Positions 45,120 through 58,502 of a stretch of 64,000 nt of DNA are shown here, piece by piece. Position 1 is the stretch's first letter. Each line of letters starts with the position of its first letter. The notes below the pieces were generated by a model, which saw nothing but the letters and a program-made list of their open reading frames with translations, made no database searches and was not told the DNA's origin. The position numbers were made by a program, and so were the translations under genes. This DNA comes from Allium sativum (lineage: Eukaryota; Streptophyta; Magnoliopsida; Asparagales; Amaryllidaceae). The stretch spans positions 881,973,199 through 882,037,198 of the forward strand of contig CM060912.1 of the NCBI GenBank assembly GCA_030737875.1, read 5' to 3'.

Positions 45120-45960
45120 TTCTATTCAGAGCCTTGTATTTAATATCAAATGAGATTTTGGGTTTTTCATGAATGGTGTCTTCATTAACATTGTTCTTGA
45201 ACCTAGTTGAGAAAAGATTAAATCTTTTTATTCAGATTTAATGAAGTATATCAATTAATTAATATTTAATTGGAATTGAATTGAAATTGGTCTTTGGGTT
45301 TATCGTGAATGGTGTTTTAATTAACATTTGTTCTTTAACCCGATTAACAATGGAATAAGATTTTGGGTTGTCGTGATTGGTATCTTAAATAATGTTGTTC
45401 TTAGCCCAATAGAGTTAAGAAAAACAGAAACTAACTGGAGATAAGTTAAGTTGAATGACTTCCTGGGTATTGATCTGATGTTGGTTTCAGCCTTCGAGGT
45501 TAATACTTAGGGAATTGTTCTCTTGCTAATTTGCGGTTAAAGGCTGATGGAACGGAATGTGATTTTGGGTTTATCGTGAAACGTGTTTTAAAGGACATTG
45601 GTTCTTTAATCCAGTTAAAGACAGGAATTAGACTTTGGGTTGTTGTGAATGGTATCTTTAATAATACTGTTTTAGACCCAATGGAGTTAAGAAAATCAGA
45701 AACTAACTAGAGATTAGTTAAGTTGAATGGTTTCCTGGGTATTGATCTGATGTTGGTTTCAGCCTTCGGGGTTAATACCTAGGGAATTGTTCGCTTGCTA
45801 ATTTACGGTTAAACGCATATGGAATGGAATGTGATTTTCGGTTTATCATGAACCATGTTTTAAATGACATTGGTTCTTTAACCCGGTTAAAGATAGGATA
45901 TGATTTCCCAAGTTAAACAATTGTTAATATTGATTTTTGGGAAGATTAAATCCAAGTGGA
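45120..45960 (+). repeat. Expanded module with TTCTTTAACCCAGTTAAAGA type units in B
   Basis: Five to six diverged units of GGGTTTATCGTGAA...CATTGGTTCTTTAACC...GTTAAAGA, mixed with two copies of a TGATCTGATGTTGGTTTCAG block (about 45466 and 45740). A has one unit (24355-24420). C has three in tandem at about 70-bp spacing (53960-54150 and 61630-61820). Confidence 0.65.
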
Positions 45961-47118
45961 GTTTTAATGCATCTTTAATTATATTGAAATGATATCCAAT
46001 GGAAGATTAAAGAATAAATTTAAAGAATTTATCTTTGATAAAATTATTGGGAACCTTTCCCAAAGTATGAGGATATTTGGATAAAGGAATATTCTGGATT
46101 GGAATGAGGCGTATGTTGTGTTTTTATAGCACTGTTTATTATATCCCCAAGTTATTCAGAAAGACCGGGTTTATCCCATTTTGAATAACTGATTCGACGA
46201 TATGTCGAGGATGAAGATGGTGGTTGAAGAGCGAAGGTCTTCACATCGTTTGGATGATTACATATGTCTTGATTGGGTTATATACCCAAGAGAAGGTAAT
46301 AAGTGGTGATCGTCCAGACATACTTGGGGATCGATGGATATGCGAGGGCCTCTCCCCTGTATTGGACATATGGGGGAGGAATAAGGTGCCTTCGGTTTCG
46401 TTCAGACCCAGAACGAACTTGTAAATAGATGTGTGTCTGACATAGGATTTCATTCTGTGTGATTGATATACATCGGTTGCATAGCATGAATAGCCTGTCT
46501 GGCATGCTAAGATGCAAATATTAGGGCTTCTGTTGCAAAGCAGAGTTTAGTGGTTGATGATCAAAGCACGACTTTTATATAGCGTTGCTTTGTGTGGCGT
46601 TAATTCGCGAGCCTTACATCCCGGTGTGAACCAGAAACGGGAGAGGACATCAGGGAGGGCATGCGTTTCTTTCTAGCTAGGAGTGGTGTCAACGTTTTAC
46701 TAGCCCTAACATTTTACTTATGTATGATGGATTGCGAAGCGCCATGGTTTTATCGGTCATTCCGGGGGCCGATAGTTTGGTCGGGATATGACCAGTTTAC
46801 GCCCCATAGGGTGGGGAAACACAATACTCAGGCATTTTAATCCACATCGAGTGGACCGGCCCTGACGATCCAAAGGCTTGACAGAGTACTTTCCTGAGGC
46901 TCGGGCTAGAGAGTCTCGAAGCAGTGAGGACGATCCCTTGCCTTGGTTCATAGATGGAAATCCAATTTCCAATACGATACATTTCGGTTTTAGTTGTAAT
47001 TCTATATATGGTGACATAGTGGTATGGGGCACTTATGCCGTCTATGATTGAAATTGTTTTGACACTATACACTTGTAGTAATAATAAAAGATGAAATTTC
47101 ACATACCAAGCATTTTTG

Positions 47119-47191
47119 GCTATTATATGGTAAAAAGTCTATCCTCCGGCTTGCGCAGCATTGTGTGATGGGACCTGAGTCTTATAATAGC
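47119..47191 (+). promoter_or_regulatory. Distal LTR stem in B (weakened)
   Basis: GCTATTATATG and CTTATAATAGC pair over 9 bp. The loop (CTATCCTCCGGCTTGCG..., ATTGTGTGATGGGACC) is conserved with A, C and E. Confidence 0.5.
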
Positions 47192-47719
47192 TTCATTGTT
47201 CTTTATTTAGCATTGCGCTGTTTGTTTTATACACTGGTATTCTTGGGGGTAAACCCGTTCCATGTTATATGGCGTGGTCCCTTGATTAACCTAACTTTAA
47301 AATCAAATTAATAACTGTTTTAGTTCTCACACCAGTCACATAACTGACCTGGACTTTATTGTTTTAACCTAAACTCTGGGTGCCCCTATTTTCTGCACGG
47401 GCAGCTAGAAGTTTTGGTTTTGCAGATTTATATCCATAGGATCCTGGTTCACAGCTGGAATGATATTCGGAAAGCTTTATATCCGCATATTCTTTTCAGT
47501 TATGTTTTTTTATTATTTTTCCACTGCTATGTATTTAAATGTAATTTAAATCTTTGATATTGTTTGAATGTGTAATATTTATTCATACTTTGTTATGTTC
47601 TTGTATTCTGATGAAATTGTTGTAATAAGCAGTGAAATGTTCTTCTGTTTGTGTTCCGATGTGTATTGTTCTCAAAGTCAATCCGGGCTTTCCTTCATGG
47701 GGAAGTTCGGGTCGCATCA

Positions 47720-48708
47720 ATTGGTATCAGAGCTTTGGTTTACAGAGCTCGGAGAACAAGGCACATTAGAACCAAACGAAAGAATTCATCAGTGGTTGGA
47801 TTAGTAATATCCTATGAGAATGACTTGTTAGAGATAGGATCAGTAGTATCCTAGAACGAGTGTGATGAGTATATTTTTAAAATGAAAACAATTTTTGTTT
47901 TGAAAATTTAAACCATATACTTATTTAAATACTTTATTTGTATTGAATTTGGATAATCTGATATATGAAGATTTTGCATATATGTCTAGCTAGCGTGTAT
48001 ACGACACTATATTCGCCCGGAGACGATCCTGATGATTACTATAGTATCATCAATATTTGTGTTCGAGTTTCGAAAGTGGGATTTCTATATGTTTCCAATC
48101 GACTGGCGTGAGAACCAAAATATAGTTAGAATATATTGTTGTGATTTGGCATCAAAAACTTGATTTTCAGTATATATGTCAAAAGTATGAATTTGAAACG
48201 TTAATTCACTAATTGATTGATAGTTGTGTTGTATGATTATTTGTTATCTAATAAAACTATTATGTGAAAGAATGGTACATATAACCAAATTGAACCAAAT
48301 ATTGAACTGTATTGAAAATTTATCGTATTTGCATACATGTACATGCATATATATTGAACAGGTCACAACAGGGAAGCTAAGCAGAGGAATAAAATTGTTT
48401 GCCCAACAAATAGGTACATGTTTATTGTATTTCTTTGGTTTGGATGATTTTATGAGCCGATTGTCTAGCCGCTTGGCTTTTTCTTTTTCTTTTTGAGATG
48501 AGAGGGCCTGTGTGGCGGTTTGGGGATTTTTCCGGTGCTCCTATTGGCGAAATTTTTCAAAAATTTAGGGTGTTAGCCAAATTTTGGAATAATTGGAAAA
48601 TTCTTAAAACTAAAAAGTTGAAGAATGAAAGCCAAACTGAAAGTTGAGTTGGTTTGTAATTTCTCTCCGTTCCTTTTCGAGGACGAAAAGATTTTAAGTG
48701 GGGGAGAT
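47720..48708 (+). mobile_element. Element B internal region, 0.99 kb, non-coding
   Basis: PBS TGGTATCAGAGC at 47722-47733 and PPT AAGTGGGGGAGAT at 48696-48708. It holds hairpin 1 (47798-47812), hairpin 2 (47823-47861), the mini-exon-like segment (48362-48413) and AGCCGCTTGGCT (48467-48478). A 90-codon frame at 48224-48496 runs across all of these motifs and is not open in A or C, so I do not call a gene. Confidence 0.9.
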
Positions 48709-51700
48709 TGTAATAACCCAGAAAATCAGAACCAATTTAAATTTTTTATTTTGGCAATTTTAATGAATTTTGAATATTTAAAATGAATTATTTTAAATAA
48801 TAACGACGAAAAATTTATTTTCGACGAAGGCAAAATGAATAAAATTTAATTTAATTATATAACGAGCCTAAAATGGCGCGGTAGTTTGAAAATTCGATTT
48901 CCAATTTCAAACGAATATACAGAATTCATTATAATTCGGAATTGGACGAAACAAGAAATATTAGAATCTATTTGATGATATGTTTCTAAAGAATGTAAGA
49001 AATTGATATTTCACTTTATAGAGTGTAAGACATGTCCAGTTTAAAATTCAGAAAAGTCGCTGTGGAATTTATATATATTTTAAATATATATAAAGCCCTT
49101 AAAAATAGCCATTTAGCAAACGACCTCCATTTACGATGAAACCACTTTTATTGGATCTGGAATGTCAAGATATTGCTATATTCCAATTTTCACAATTTTC
49201 TAAATCAATATATGAGCGTGGCGAAGTTAAACGTGTTTTGACAGTTTTAGTCAATTTGGATAGACCAAAAAATGGCCATTTTTCAAACAGTCTTCAAATT
49301 TGATGATATTAGATTTGTTAGGACCGTATCTTCAATACAAAGCTAGAAATATTTTTTTGGGAATTTTTAGAGTTAGTATGTAGCCCCGGTAAAATAAATT
49401 GTACGTTCAAATTAAATATATAAGGATTTATATTGTAATTTTAAAGAAAAACTGATCGTAATAGCTGAATTGTGTTACGAAACATATCCCATTTGCATTC
49501 GGAATGGGGGTTATTAGCTAAGGGAGATAGTCGGTGGGTCTCGGTTTGAGTTTGTATACAAAGTCAACTTTATATGGAAAAATAATAATAAAATAATACA
49601 ATTATTATTATAACTCCCCCACCCCTTTGCCATTCTCTCTCCTCGTCATGTATTTCAAATTGAAAAAAAAACAAATACCCTGCATTGCTCAGCTCCACGC
49701 GACGCCCCAGGCGGACCTCCAGCAACGCGCCGCCTCAGGCCGGCCTCCTCTAGTCGCGCAGCCCCTCCTCCTTCTTCCCTTGCTTCTCTTTCCTCTCGAA
49801 TGGAAGCCATCGCCCAAAATCCGCAAAACCCTAGCCACGCTACCCCATTTCATGCCACCACCGGCTAGTGTAGCCACTGCAGAAGCCTCCCCCCCACCTA
49901 CCACCGCAGCGCTGGTCATCCCTCATCCCCATTCTGACCAGCGAGCTCCCAGGCGACCAATGCCCTAAAATTTGTGAGTTTTCCCTTTTATCTTGCTGAT
50001 TTCATTTATAATGATAAAGATCATATTTTTAATGATAAATATTATATTTTTAATGATAAAGAATATATTTTTAATGTATATAACGCTATTATTTTTATAA
50101 TATGAAAAATTAGATTTTTGAAAATAAAAAGGTTTAATGTTTATGTATGTAAAAATGAGATTTTTAGCTTCATAAAGAAATGAGATTTTTAGCTTCATAA
50201 AGATATGATTTTTAAACCATAAAGGTATGATTTTTAAACCAAAAGATTTGATTTTTAGAAGTAAAAAGATCATATTTCTAGTAGGGAAAAGATTAGATCT
50301 TTATAGAAGAAAGGATTAGATTTTTAATAAAGTAAAAATACGATCTTTGGTTATGTAAAAAATTCGATCTTTATATAGAAGTAGAGAGATAAAAAATATA
50401 ATTTTTATAGCATTGAAATAAAAAGGCGACTTTTACTATGAACAGCTGGAAAGGATCACATTGGAATTTCGGGCAAATCCAAGCCATTCAGAGTTTCAAA
50501 AATGAAACGGCGGAGTGGAACCCAAAGGTGAGAACTCCTCACCATATTTTCTTATATAGTTATTTATTTTTATAACTGCATATATGAACTGTTCCCCATC
50601 ATCTATAGACCATGGATGACTTGTTTGATTGTTTGGTCTAGTTGATTAGATTGTTTGATTGGAATTGGTTGTTTGGGTGAAATGAATTGATTAGAATTGT
50701 TGTGTGTGTATGGTGCGAGCCAATATAAAGAGAGGGGTAATGCTAGACATTACCCGATTTTGATATCGCGCCGTTATGCCGCCAAATTTTCTAAAATATG
50801 ATAGAACAATAAAAATATCATTTTTATTGCATAAATGAACCGAATAAATATTTTATCGTTAAAAATATAATTCTTAACGGGTATATGAATAAAATAAATA
50901 TTCATTTGCAAATCAGACAATTTGTTTATGTACACACATTTGAATGATATTGATTGGGACGATAAACTTTACACATTGCCCAACTGCACAAATACAATTC
51001 ATTATTTGTTGATTGAAACCCCACATGGGTATTGGGATGATATATGACATACACTAGTCCCAATAATTAGTTGTATGTCGATCGATTGATTGACAGGCGG
51101 TTGAAAGCGTTGTATATTTATATTTGATGCTTATGCAGTGTAGAATGGACTCTGGATGATGGTTGACTATGTTTGATTGTTGTTGTATACATGTGTATAT
51201 GAAATCCATATAAATAAAATTATATGGTAATTGACTATGTCTGATTCCAGTTCAAAAAGAATGAATATTTTAAAATAACGAATATTTTAAAATAACGAAT
51301 ACTTTAAAATAATATTCAGTAAAGGATCAAAATATGATTTTAATGTCCGATTTGGGATGGACACGGATATATTTAAATATATATAGCCGTGTTGAATAGG
51401 TATGCGCCACTTTGATGCGAACGATATATACATATCGATTTTATTCATTTTTATAATGAATATCGAAAAGTAATTGATTTCAAAATATAATGTTTTGAAA
51501 ATACTATCATTTATATATCGATGATATGGAATATTCAATTTTGATTTGAAATTGAACATGAAGTTGAACCCGTTTTAAAAATGAATTTAAAACAATTTAT
51601 AAAATACGTTTTAAATGGAAATCGACAAAATATGTATTATATATATAATATAATGGCCTGAATAGAACGCGCCGCGCTACGGCAATTCGCGAATTTCGAC

Positions 51701-51877
51701 CATTGACTTTGAACGGACATTACAGGAGATCCGACCGTCGGATTCTCCTAAAACCGGAACCGTTGGGTTCGTATCGAAAAGAGCTTTCCAAAATATTTGA
51801 GGTTTGAAATCTAACGGTTGGATTTGGAATCATGTCCAAATCAAATTTGGAAAAGGTCGCTGTAAGTGCAGTTCGAT
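48709..51877 (+). mobile_element. Element B, 3' LTR, first part, interrupted by C
   Basis: Starts TGTAATAACCCAGAAAATC and follows the B 5' LTR until GTGCAGTTCGAT, where C begins. The uninterrupted equivalent in the 5' LTR continues at about 44720. It includes the palindrome 49488-49508, leader to 49973, hairpin array about 50000-50430, donor hairpin 50528-50542 and the CTA/TGG variant hairpin near 50600. The remainder must lie beyond 64000. Confidence 0.88.
51873..51877. repeat. Presumed target-site duplication of C, left copy
   Basis: TCGAT directly before TGTAGCGACCC. The right copy is outside the window, so this is inferred from the 5-bp rule seen for A and F. Confidence 0.5.
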
Positions 51878-54800
51878 TGTAGCGACCCGAGCTTCTCCGG
51901 TCTCCGAAGAGATGAGAAAGAACGAATTACTGTGAGGACAAGACAAAATAGAACGCAAACCGAAGAACATTTCATTGCTATTACAGCAATTCCATCAGAA
52001 TACAAGAATATACAGAGTATAAATGAATAAATTACATTCGATACATATCAGAGATTACATTAAATTACATAGCAGCGGAAAAATAATAAAAAGCACAACT
52101 GAAGGTGATATACGGATACAGGGCTTTCCGGATATCATTCCAGCTGTAAACCAGGATCCTGTGAATATAAATCTGCAAAACCAAAACTACTAGCTGCCCA
52201 TGCGTAAAATAAGGGCACCAGAGTTTAGGTTAAAACAATAAACTCCAGGTCAGTCATGTGACTGGTGTGAGAACTAAAACAGTTATTAATATTGGTTTTA
52301 AAGTTTGGTAAATCAAGGGACCACGCCGTATAACATGGAACGAGTTTCCTCCCATGAATACCAGTGCATAGAATAAACAGCGCAATGCTTTTTCGAAAAA
52401 TGAAGCTATTATAAGACCCAGGTCCCATCATACAATGCAACGCAAGCCGGAGGATAGGGTTTTCCCTTATAATAGCCAAACATGCTTGGTACGTTTAAAA
52501 CAAATCATTTGATACTATAATAAGTGCATAGTGTCAAAACAATTTCAATCATAAATATAAATCATAGACGGCATAAGTGCCCCATCCCACTATGTCGCCA
52601 TACTAGGCTCTACAAATAAAACAGCAATATCACGTATTGAAAATTGGATTTCCGTCATGAGTCGAGGCAAGTGGCAAGCTCCTCTCCGCTATGAGACACA
52701 CTAGCAAATGCCTCGGGACTACACACTCTGGGCAACCCCGGATGCGGGTGGGCCGGTCCTCACTTACGTTAGAGGATTGGCAATTCCTAAACACACGTTT
52801 CCCGGTCCTTACAGACCTATAATCGAGGCGAGTCATTCCAACAACCACAAAGGTGAAAAGTATATAAATGTCAGGGCTGGTAAGTCACTGACACCACCAA
52901 AGCTAGAAAGAAACGTCGTGCTCTGCCAGCGGTCCGTATCCCGTTTTTAACTCATACCGAGGTGTGAGGCTCGCGAATTCACGTTATACACAAAGCTACG
53001 CCACAAAGGCCGTGCTTTGATCATCAATCACAAGACTTTGCTTTTCAACAGAAGCCTTGATCCATGCAACTCAGCGTGCCACACAGGCAATTCATGCCAT
53101 GCGGTTGATATCTATCGATATATAACCTCTGAGCTCGTACGTCTCAGAGAAGGGCGTTAAGCAAGAGAATAAATTCTCCGCCGCCAAATAGATATATATT
53201 TAACAGAAATCAATCAACACAGAATAAAATCCAAGGTCGGACACACAATCCATTTACAAGTCCGTTCTGGGTCTGAACGAAACCGGAGGCACTTTCCTCG
53301 CATATCCATCCGTCTCCAAGTACGTCTGGACGACCACCAACTATTCCCTCTTCTTGGGTGTACAGCCCAATCAAGATCATCAGTAATCACCCAAACGATG
53401 TGAAGACTTCCGGTCTTCAACCACCGTCTTCATCTTCGACTTATCGTCGAATCGGTTATTCAGAATGGGTATAAACCCGGCCTTTCCGAACAACCCGCGT
53501 ATATTAAAACAAATGTTACACAAACACAACATACGCCTCATTCCAATTCAGAATATTCTTTTATTCATAAAATCACATTTTTAGGGAAAGGTTCCCATTA
53601 ATTTTATCCAAGATAAATTCTTTAAAATTTATCCTTTAATCTTCCTTTGGATGTCGTTTCAAACCGAATTATGGTTTTCTAAACTAGTCGAGATTAGCGA
53701 ACCGTAACAAAGTAGTTATTTATTTTATTTCCCAATCCCAACCTATTCATCCCATGAAGAAAAACTGGTAATACTCCATATCTAACACCACGGTGTTATC
53801 GGTAAAATTAATTACCATTTCACGTTCAAATCTAATTAAAGATTTAACTATCGTTTTGGAGCAAAACTGGTGATACTCCATTCTCGCTTATTTGCCAAAT
53901 TTGATAATTTAAATTATCAATTCTCATTTCAATCCAATTGCAGATTCATTTAAAACTCCTTTTACTGGGTTAAAGAACTAATGTCACTTAAAAAACAGTT
54001 CAGGACAAACCCATGAATCGGTTCTATTTAAAATCGGGTTAAAGAACTAGTGTTATTTAAAACACAGTTCACGATAAACCCACAAATCAATTCTATTTAT
54101 TATCGGGTTAAAGAACTAGTGTTATTAAAAACATTGTTCACGATAAACCCATTTCAAATCCAATCAAATATATTAGAAATTCCGATTATTTAAAACCCCT
54201 TTTTAAATCTAATTTATTTATTTAAAAATAATTGGGTTTTAAATTTAGTTCAAAACTAGTTCATTTCGATAAAAATCCATTTTTATCTTTTCAAATATGG
54301 AGTTTTTCACCCCAACTTTTCCCAAATCATTTCTTATGATTCTACACAAATTATTACTATTTTTAATAATTTTATTAAGGCCCGTACAATCGATTTCCAA
54401 CAATGGCCATCGAACTGCACTTACAGCGACCTTTTTCAAAATTGATTCGGTCGTAACTCCAAATACAACCGTTAGATTTCAAATTCCTAATATTCGTTAG
54501 AAAGCTCTTTTCGATACGAACCCAACGGTTCCGGTTTTAGGAGAATCCGACGGTTGGATCTCCCGTAATGTCCGTTTGAAATAAATGGTCGAAATTCACG
54601 AACTGCCGCGGCGCGTTCTATTCAGGCCATTATATTATATATAATATATATAATATATATATTTCGTCGATTACCATTCAAAACGAATTCTACAAATAGT
54701 TTTGAATTCGTTTCAAAAACAGTTTCAACCTTTATTTCAAATCAAATCAAATTTGAATTTTTCCTTATAAATTCGCTTTAGAATTCGTTTCTATTCAATT

Positions 54801-55270
54801 CAAATTTCAATTCAATTCAAATCCATTTCGTTTTCTATTTGAATCCATTTCATTTCGTTTTCTATTTGAATCAAATTCATTTCGTTTTCTATTCAATTCA
54901 AATTCATTTTGTTTTCTATTTGAATCAAATTCATTTCGTTTTCTATTTAATTCGAATTCAAATTGGCTTTTATTCAATTCAATTCGAAATCGTTTTATAT
55001 TCAATTCATTTCGAAATCGTTTTATATTCAATTCATTTCCGTTTTCTATTCAATTCAAATAAAATTTCATTTCAAAATATGCGATTTCGAAATCACTTTT
55101 CAATATTCATTTTAAAATGAATAAAATCGATATAAACATCGTTCACGTCAAAATGGCGCATCTCTAATCAACACGGCTTCATATAATTCTATTTTCAAAT
55201 ATTCTATTTCAAATATTTCTATTTCAAAATATTTCCTATTCAAATATTTCTATTTCAAATATTTCTATTT

Positions 55271-55530
55271 CAAAATATTTCGTTCAACACATGACTAATC
55301 TCAACGGGTGAGTACAGTCAACACATGAACCTTTATTTTTATATTGATAAAGATGTAAATTTTATTATTAAAATATTTCATTCAACACATGACTAATCTC
55401 AACGGTTGAGTACAGTCAACACATGAACCTTTATTTTTTTATTGATAAAGATGTAAATTTTATTATTAAAATTTTTCGTTCAACACATGACTAATCTCAA
55501 CGGATGAGTACAGTCAACACATGAACCTTT
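55271..55530 (-). repeat. 115-bp tandem repeat with CATGTGTTGA motifs in C (copy 62950-63205)
   Basis: Three units, each holding two TCAACACATGA motifs (plus strand), a CTAATCTCAACGG block and GATAAAGATGTAAATTTTATT. Confidence 0.85.
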
Positions 55531-56389
55531 ATATTATAATATTCTTTATTTTCTAAATTGGAATGAGGCCCAATCAATCACCATATAATGTTAATTATAT
55601 GGATTTTCGTACATCACACGTATATAATAGCATTGAAAAATAATCAACCATCAACCAAAGTGCACTACACTGTATAAGCATCAAATATAGATATCTAACG
55701 CTTATAACAGCCTGTCAATCAATCGATCGACATATTTAATCAATCAGGATGAGTGAACTTCAAATTTCATCCCAACACCCGTGTGGGGTTTCAAATCAAC
55801 AAACACAGATTTTATTTGTGCAGTTGGGCGATGTGTAAAATTAACCGTCCCAATCAATGTCCTTCAAATAGGTGTACATAAACAAACCGTCCGGTTTGTA
55901 AATGAATATTTTATTTTATTCACTTCCACGTTAAAAATTATATTTTTAATGATAAAATATTTTATTTCAACACATGAATTTCTATTCAGTTCATTTACAA
56001 AATAAAAATGATATTTTTTATTTTTCTAACTTATTTTAGAAAATTTCGGCGGCATAACGACACGATACTAGAAACGGGACGAGGCCTAGCCTTATCCCCG
56101 GTCTAGTGAAGGCCCACGCCATTCACACATCAATCAAATCCATTCATTTCACCAAACAATTCAATTTCAATCAAATCATCTAACTAATTTATGCAACCAA
56201 ACAAACAAGTCCATGGTCTGTGGACGATTGTGTCGGGTGCTACTAAGCACCGTCTGCATCCTAGTATATATATAACTAGAAAATGAAATTGAAAGGTGAG
56301 AAATTCTCACCAATAGCTATCCAATACCACGACTCTTCATTGATAGAAATCTTCATTGCCCGTATTCTCTACATATGTAAAAATATAAT

Positions 56390-57060
56390 TTTTTCTTCGT
56401 TATTCAATATATAAAAATCGAATTTTTACTATGCTATTTAATATATAAAAATCGAATCTTTACTATGCTATTCAATATATTAAAATCGAATTTTTACTAT
56501 GCTATTTAATGTATAAAAATTGAATTTTTACTATGCTATTCAATATATAAAAATCGAATTTTTACTATGCTGTTCAATATATAAAAATCGATTTTTTTTT
56601 TTTTTACTTTGTTATTCTCTATATAAAGGTTCCGCCTTTTCAAAAATAAAGATTTCGCCTTTTCTAAAATAAAGATTTCGCCTTTTCTAAAATATAGTTT
56701 CGCCTTTTCTAAAATATAGTTTCGCCTTTTCTAAAATATAGTTTCGCCTTTTCTAAAATATAGTTTCGACGCTCCATTCTATATAAAAATTTTATTTTTT
56801 TATTTCCACTTTGTAAAAATCATATTTTTATTATTTTAAAAATATAAAAACTATATTTTTAACTTTCCTATATTATAAAAATTATATTTTTCTCCCTTCT
56901 ACATTATAAAAATTATATTTTTCTCGAAGTAAAAATCATATTTTTACTTCACTACTCAGATCAAAATATCATCTTTTCTATTTTACTCCTAATATAAAGA
57001 TTGAATTTTTATTCTTCACATTATGTACAAAAAAAATTATATTTTTATATAATGAAAAAT
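56390..57060 (-). repeat. AT hairpin arrays of C LTR
   Basis: Repeated TAAAAAT-CGA-ATTTTTA palindromes (about six between 56405 and 56590), CTTTTCTAAAATATAGTTTCG tandem units (56640-56765), and AAAAAT-NNN-ATTTTT palindromes to 57060. This occupies the intron-like position after the leader, as in A. Confidence 0.7.
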
Positions 57061-57231
57061 CACATCTTTTAAATACCAATAAATCCAATCTTCCATTAGT
57101 AAAAATCTATGTTTTGTCTATTTAAAAATCTAGACCCTATCAAACCATAAAAAATCAGAATTTCAATTTACTATTTTATAAAAGCATAAACATTTAAAAC
57201 AATGATTTTTAAAATAAATAGAAATACTTAC

Positions 57232-57575
57232 TGATTTCAGTGGAAGAGGGAGGGGTCTGCGTCTCGCGCTGAGGTTGGTCGAAGGAGGGGAGTTCGTGGC
57301 GGCTTCCTGGTGGTCCGTCGGAGGTCGGCTGGGTTGTCGGTGGTCGGGGTTTGGGCCAAGGTGGGGTGCGGTGGGGTCTGGGCCCGGATTGGGGGTGGGT
57401 TTTCGCGTCTGGAAGGAGCAGGGGAGGAGGAACGAGACGCAATGGTGAGGGTCTGCCGGAGATCGACGGCGGCGGGGGTCCTCCGAGGGTGGCGGTGTCG
57501 ATCGCGCGAGGGGGCACCGTCCGTCTTCGTTTTTTTCTTCTTCTTTCCTTCTGAAACGAACTGAAGGGGGGGGGG
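57232..57575 (-). other. GC-rich leader of C ending at a donor-like GTAAGT
   Basis: On the minus strand a C-run and TTTCAGAAGG lead into about 340 nt of GC-rich sequence ending in CTGAAATCA followed by GTAAGT (G at 57231). Only its first 30 nt resemble A's leader, while sequence on both sides is close to A. Frames of about 100 codons in both directions reflect composition. Confidence 0.55.
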
Positions 57576-58502
57576 CAACGTGATTTAAGGAGGAGGGAGA
57601 GATAAAGTTTATTTTATTATTTTATTTTTTTCTAAAAATCAACTTTTATTTTCGACCTCAAAACGAGGCCCACCACCTGTCGTCAATAGCGTTTTACCGC
57701 CATTCCGAACACAATGGGATATGTATCCTAGGCCAATTCGTCTGTTTGAATCAGTTTCCGTTGAATTTAAAGTATAATTCTTTATATATTCAATTTAAAC
57801 ACACATTTCAAATTACCGGGGCCACATACTGACTCGAAAAATTCCAGAAAAATTATTTCTAGCTTCGTATTGACGATACGGTCCTAACAAAACTAGTTTC
57901 GTTGAATTCTGAAACCGTTGGAAAAATGGCCTTTTTCCAGTCGATTAAAATCACCTGAAACTGGTCAAACGCGTTTTCCTTTGCCACGCTCACATATTGA
58001 TTCGAAAAATTACGAAATTTGGAATCTAACAATAACTTTACATCACGGACCCAACAAAAGTGGTTTCGTCGAAATCCGAGGTCGTTTGCAAAATTCCCAT
58101 TTTTAAGGGCCCGAATTCCATAGCGACTATTCAGAATTTTCAACTGGACATATCTTTTGATTCCCGCTATGAAATTTCGATTTTTTGGATTCGTTGGAAA
58201 GATATCATCAATTAGATCCTAATGTTTTTGGTTTCACTACAATCCGGATTGTTTTGCACCCGGTACATTCAATTGAAGTTTGAAATCGAATTATCGAACT
58301 ACCGCGCCATTTTCAATTCTATTTATAATTATATATAATTATATATATTCTAACGACGGCGCGTATAAATATATACGTTCTAAATATATTCAAAATAAAT
58401 TTTCGTCGATATTATTTAAAATAATTCATTTTAAATATTCAGAATTCATTAAAATTGCCAAAATAAAAATTTTAAACTGGTTCAGAAATTCGGGTTATTA
58501 CA

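Larger units (their letters stand above)
41570..47719 (+). mobile_element. Element B, 5' LTR (6150 bp)
   Basis: TGTAACAACCC to GGGTCGCATCA. It has the same modular order as A but is clearly diverged and lacks the CATGTGTTGA array, the A/C double hairpin and the first of the twin hairpins. It also differs visibly from its own 3' LTR (more than A's pair do), so B is older than A and C. It contains the palindrome 42344-42363, TATATAA 42461-42467, leader, hairpin array about 42855-43290, GTGAG hairpin 43385-43399, GTCCA/TGGAC hairpin extended to 8 bp (43453-43475), and distal stem 47119-47191. No gene is supported. Confidence 0.9.
51878..58502 (-). mobile_element. Element C, 3' LTR (6625 bp)
   Basis: In plus coordinates TGTAGCGACCC to GGGTTATTACA (minus TG...CA). 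It is the close relative of A in opposite orientation. It matches 59542-64000 of its 5' LTR with few differences, many at CpG. Sub-features in plus coordinates: distal stem 52405-52476, double hairpin 53127-53149, tandem 70-bp modules 53960-54150, CATGTGTTGA 115-bp tandem 55271-55530, twin hairpins 56209-56251, donor hairpin 56295-56311, hairpin arrays 56390-56600 and 56800-57060, leader, palindrome 57700-57719. No gene is supported. Confidence 0.93.

Noticed and set aside
48224..48496. 90-codon frame spanning the B internal motifs
   Set aside because: It is interrupted in A and C, and the mini-exon segment has lengths of 54, 52 and 53 nt, incompatible with a shared frame.
54807..55120. Periodic protein frames (ELNRKRNEFDSNRKRNEF, FVFYLNQIH types) in C
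   Set aside because: Direct translation of the AATTC/GAAAT low-complexity repeat in several frames. Not a gene.
55271..55530. CRISPR-like array
   Set aside because: The units are contiguous tandem copies without unique spacers, in a plant LTR.
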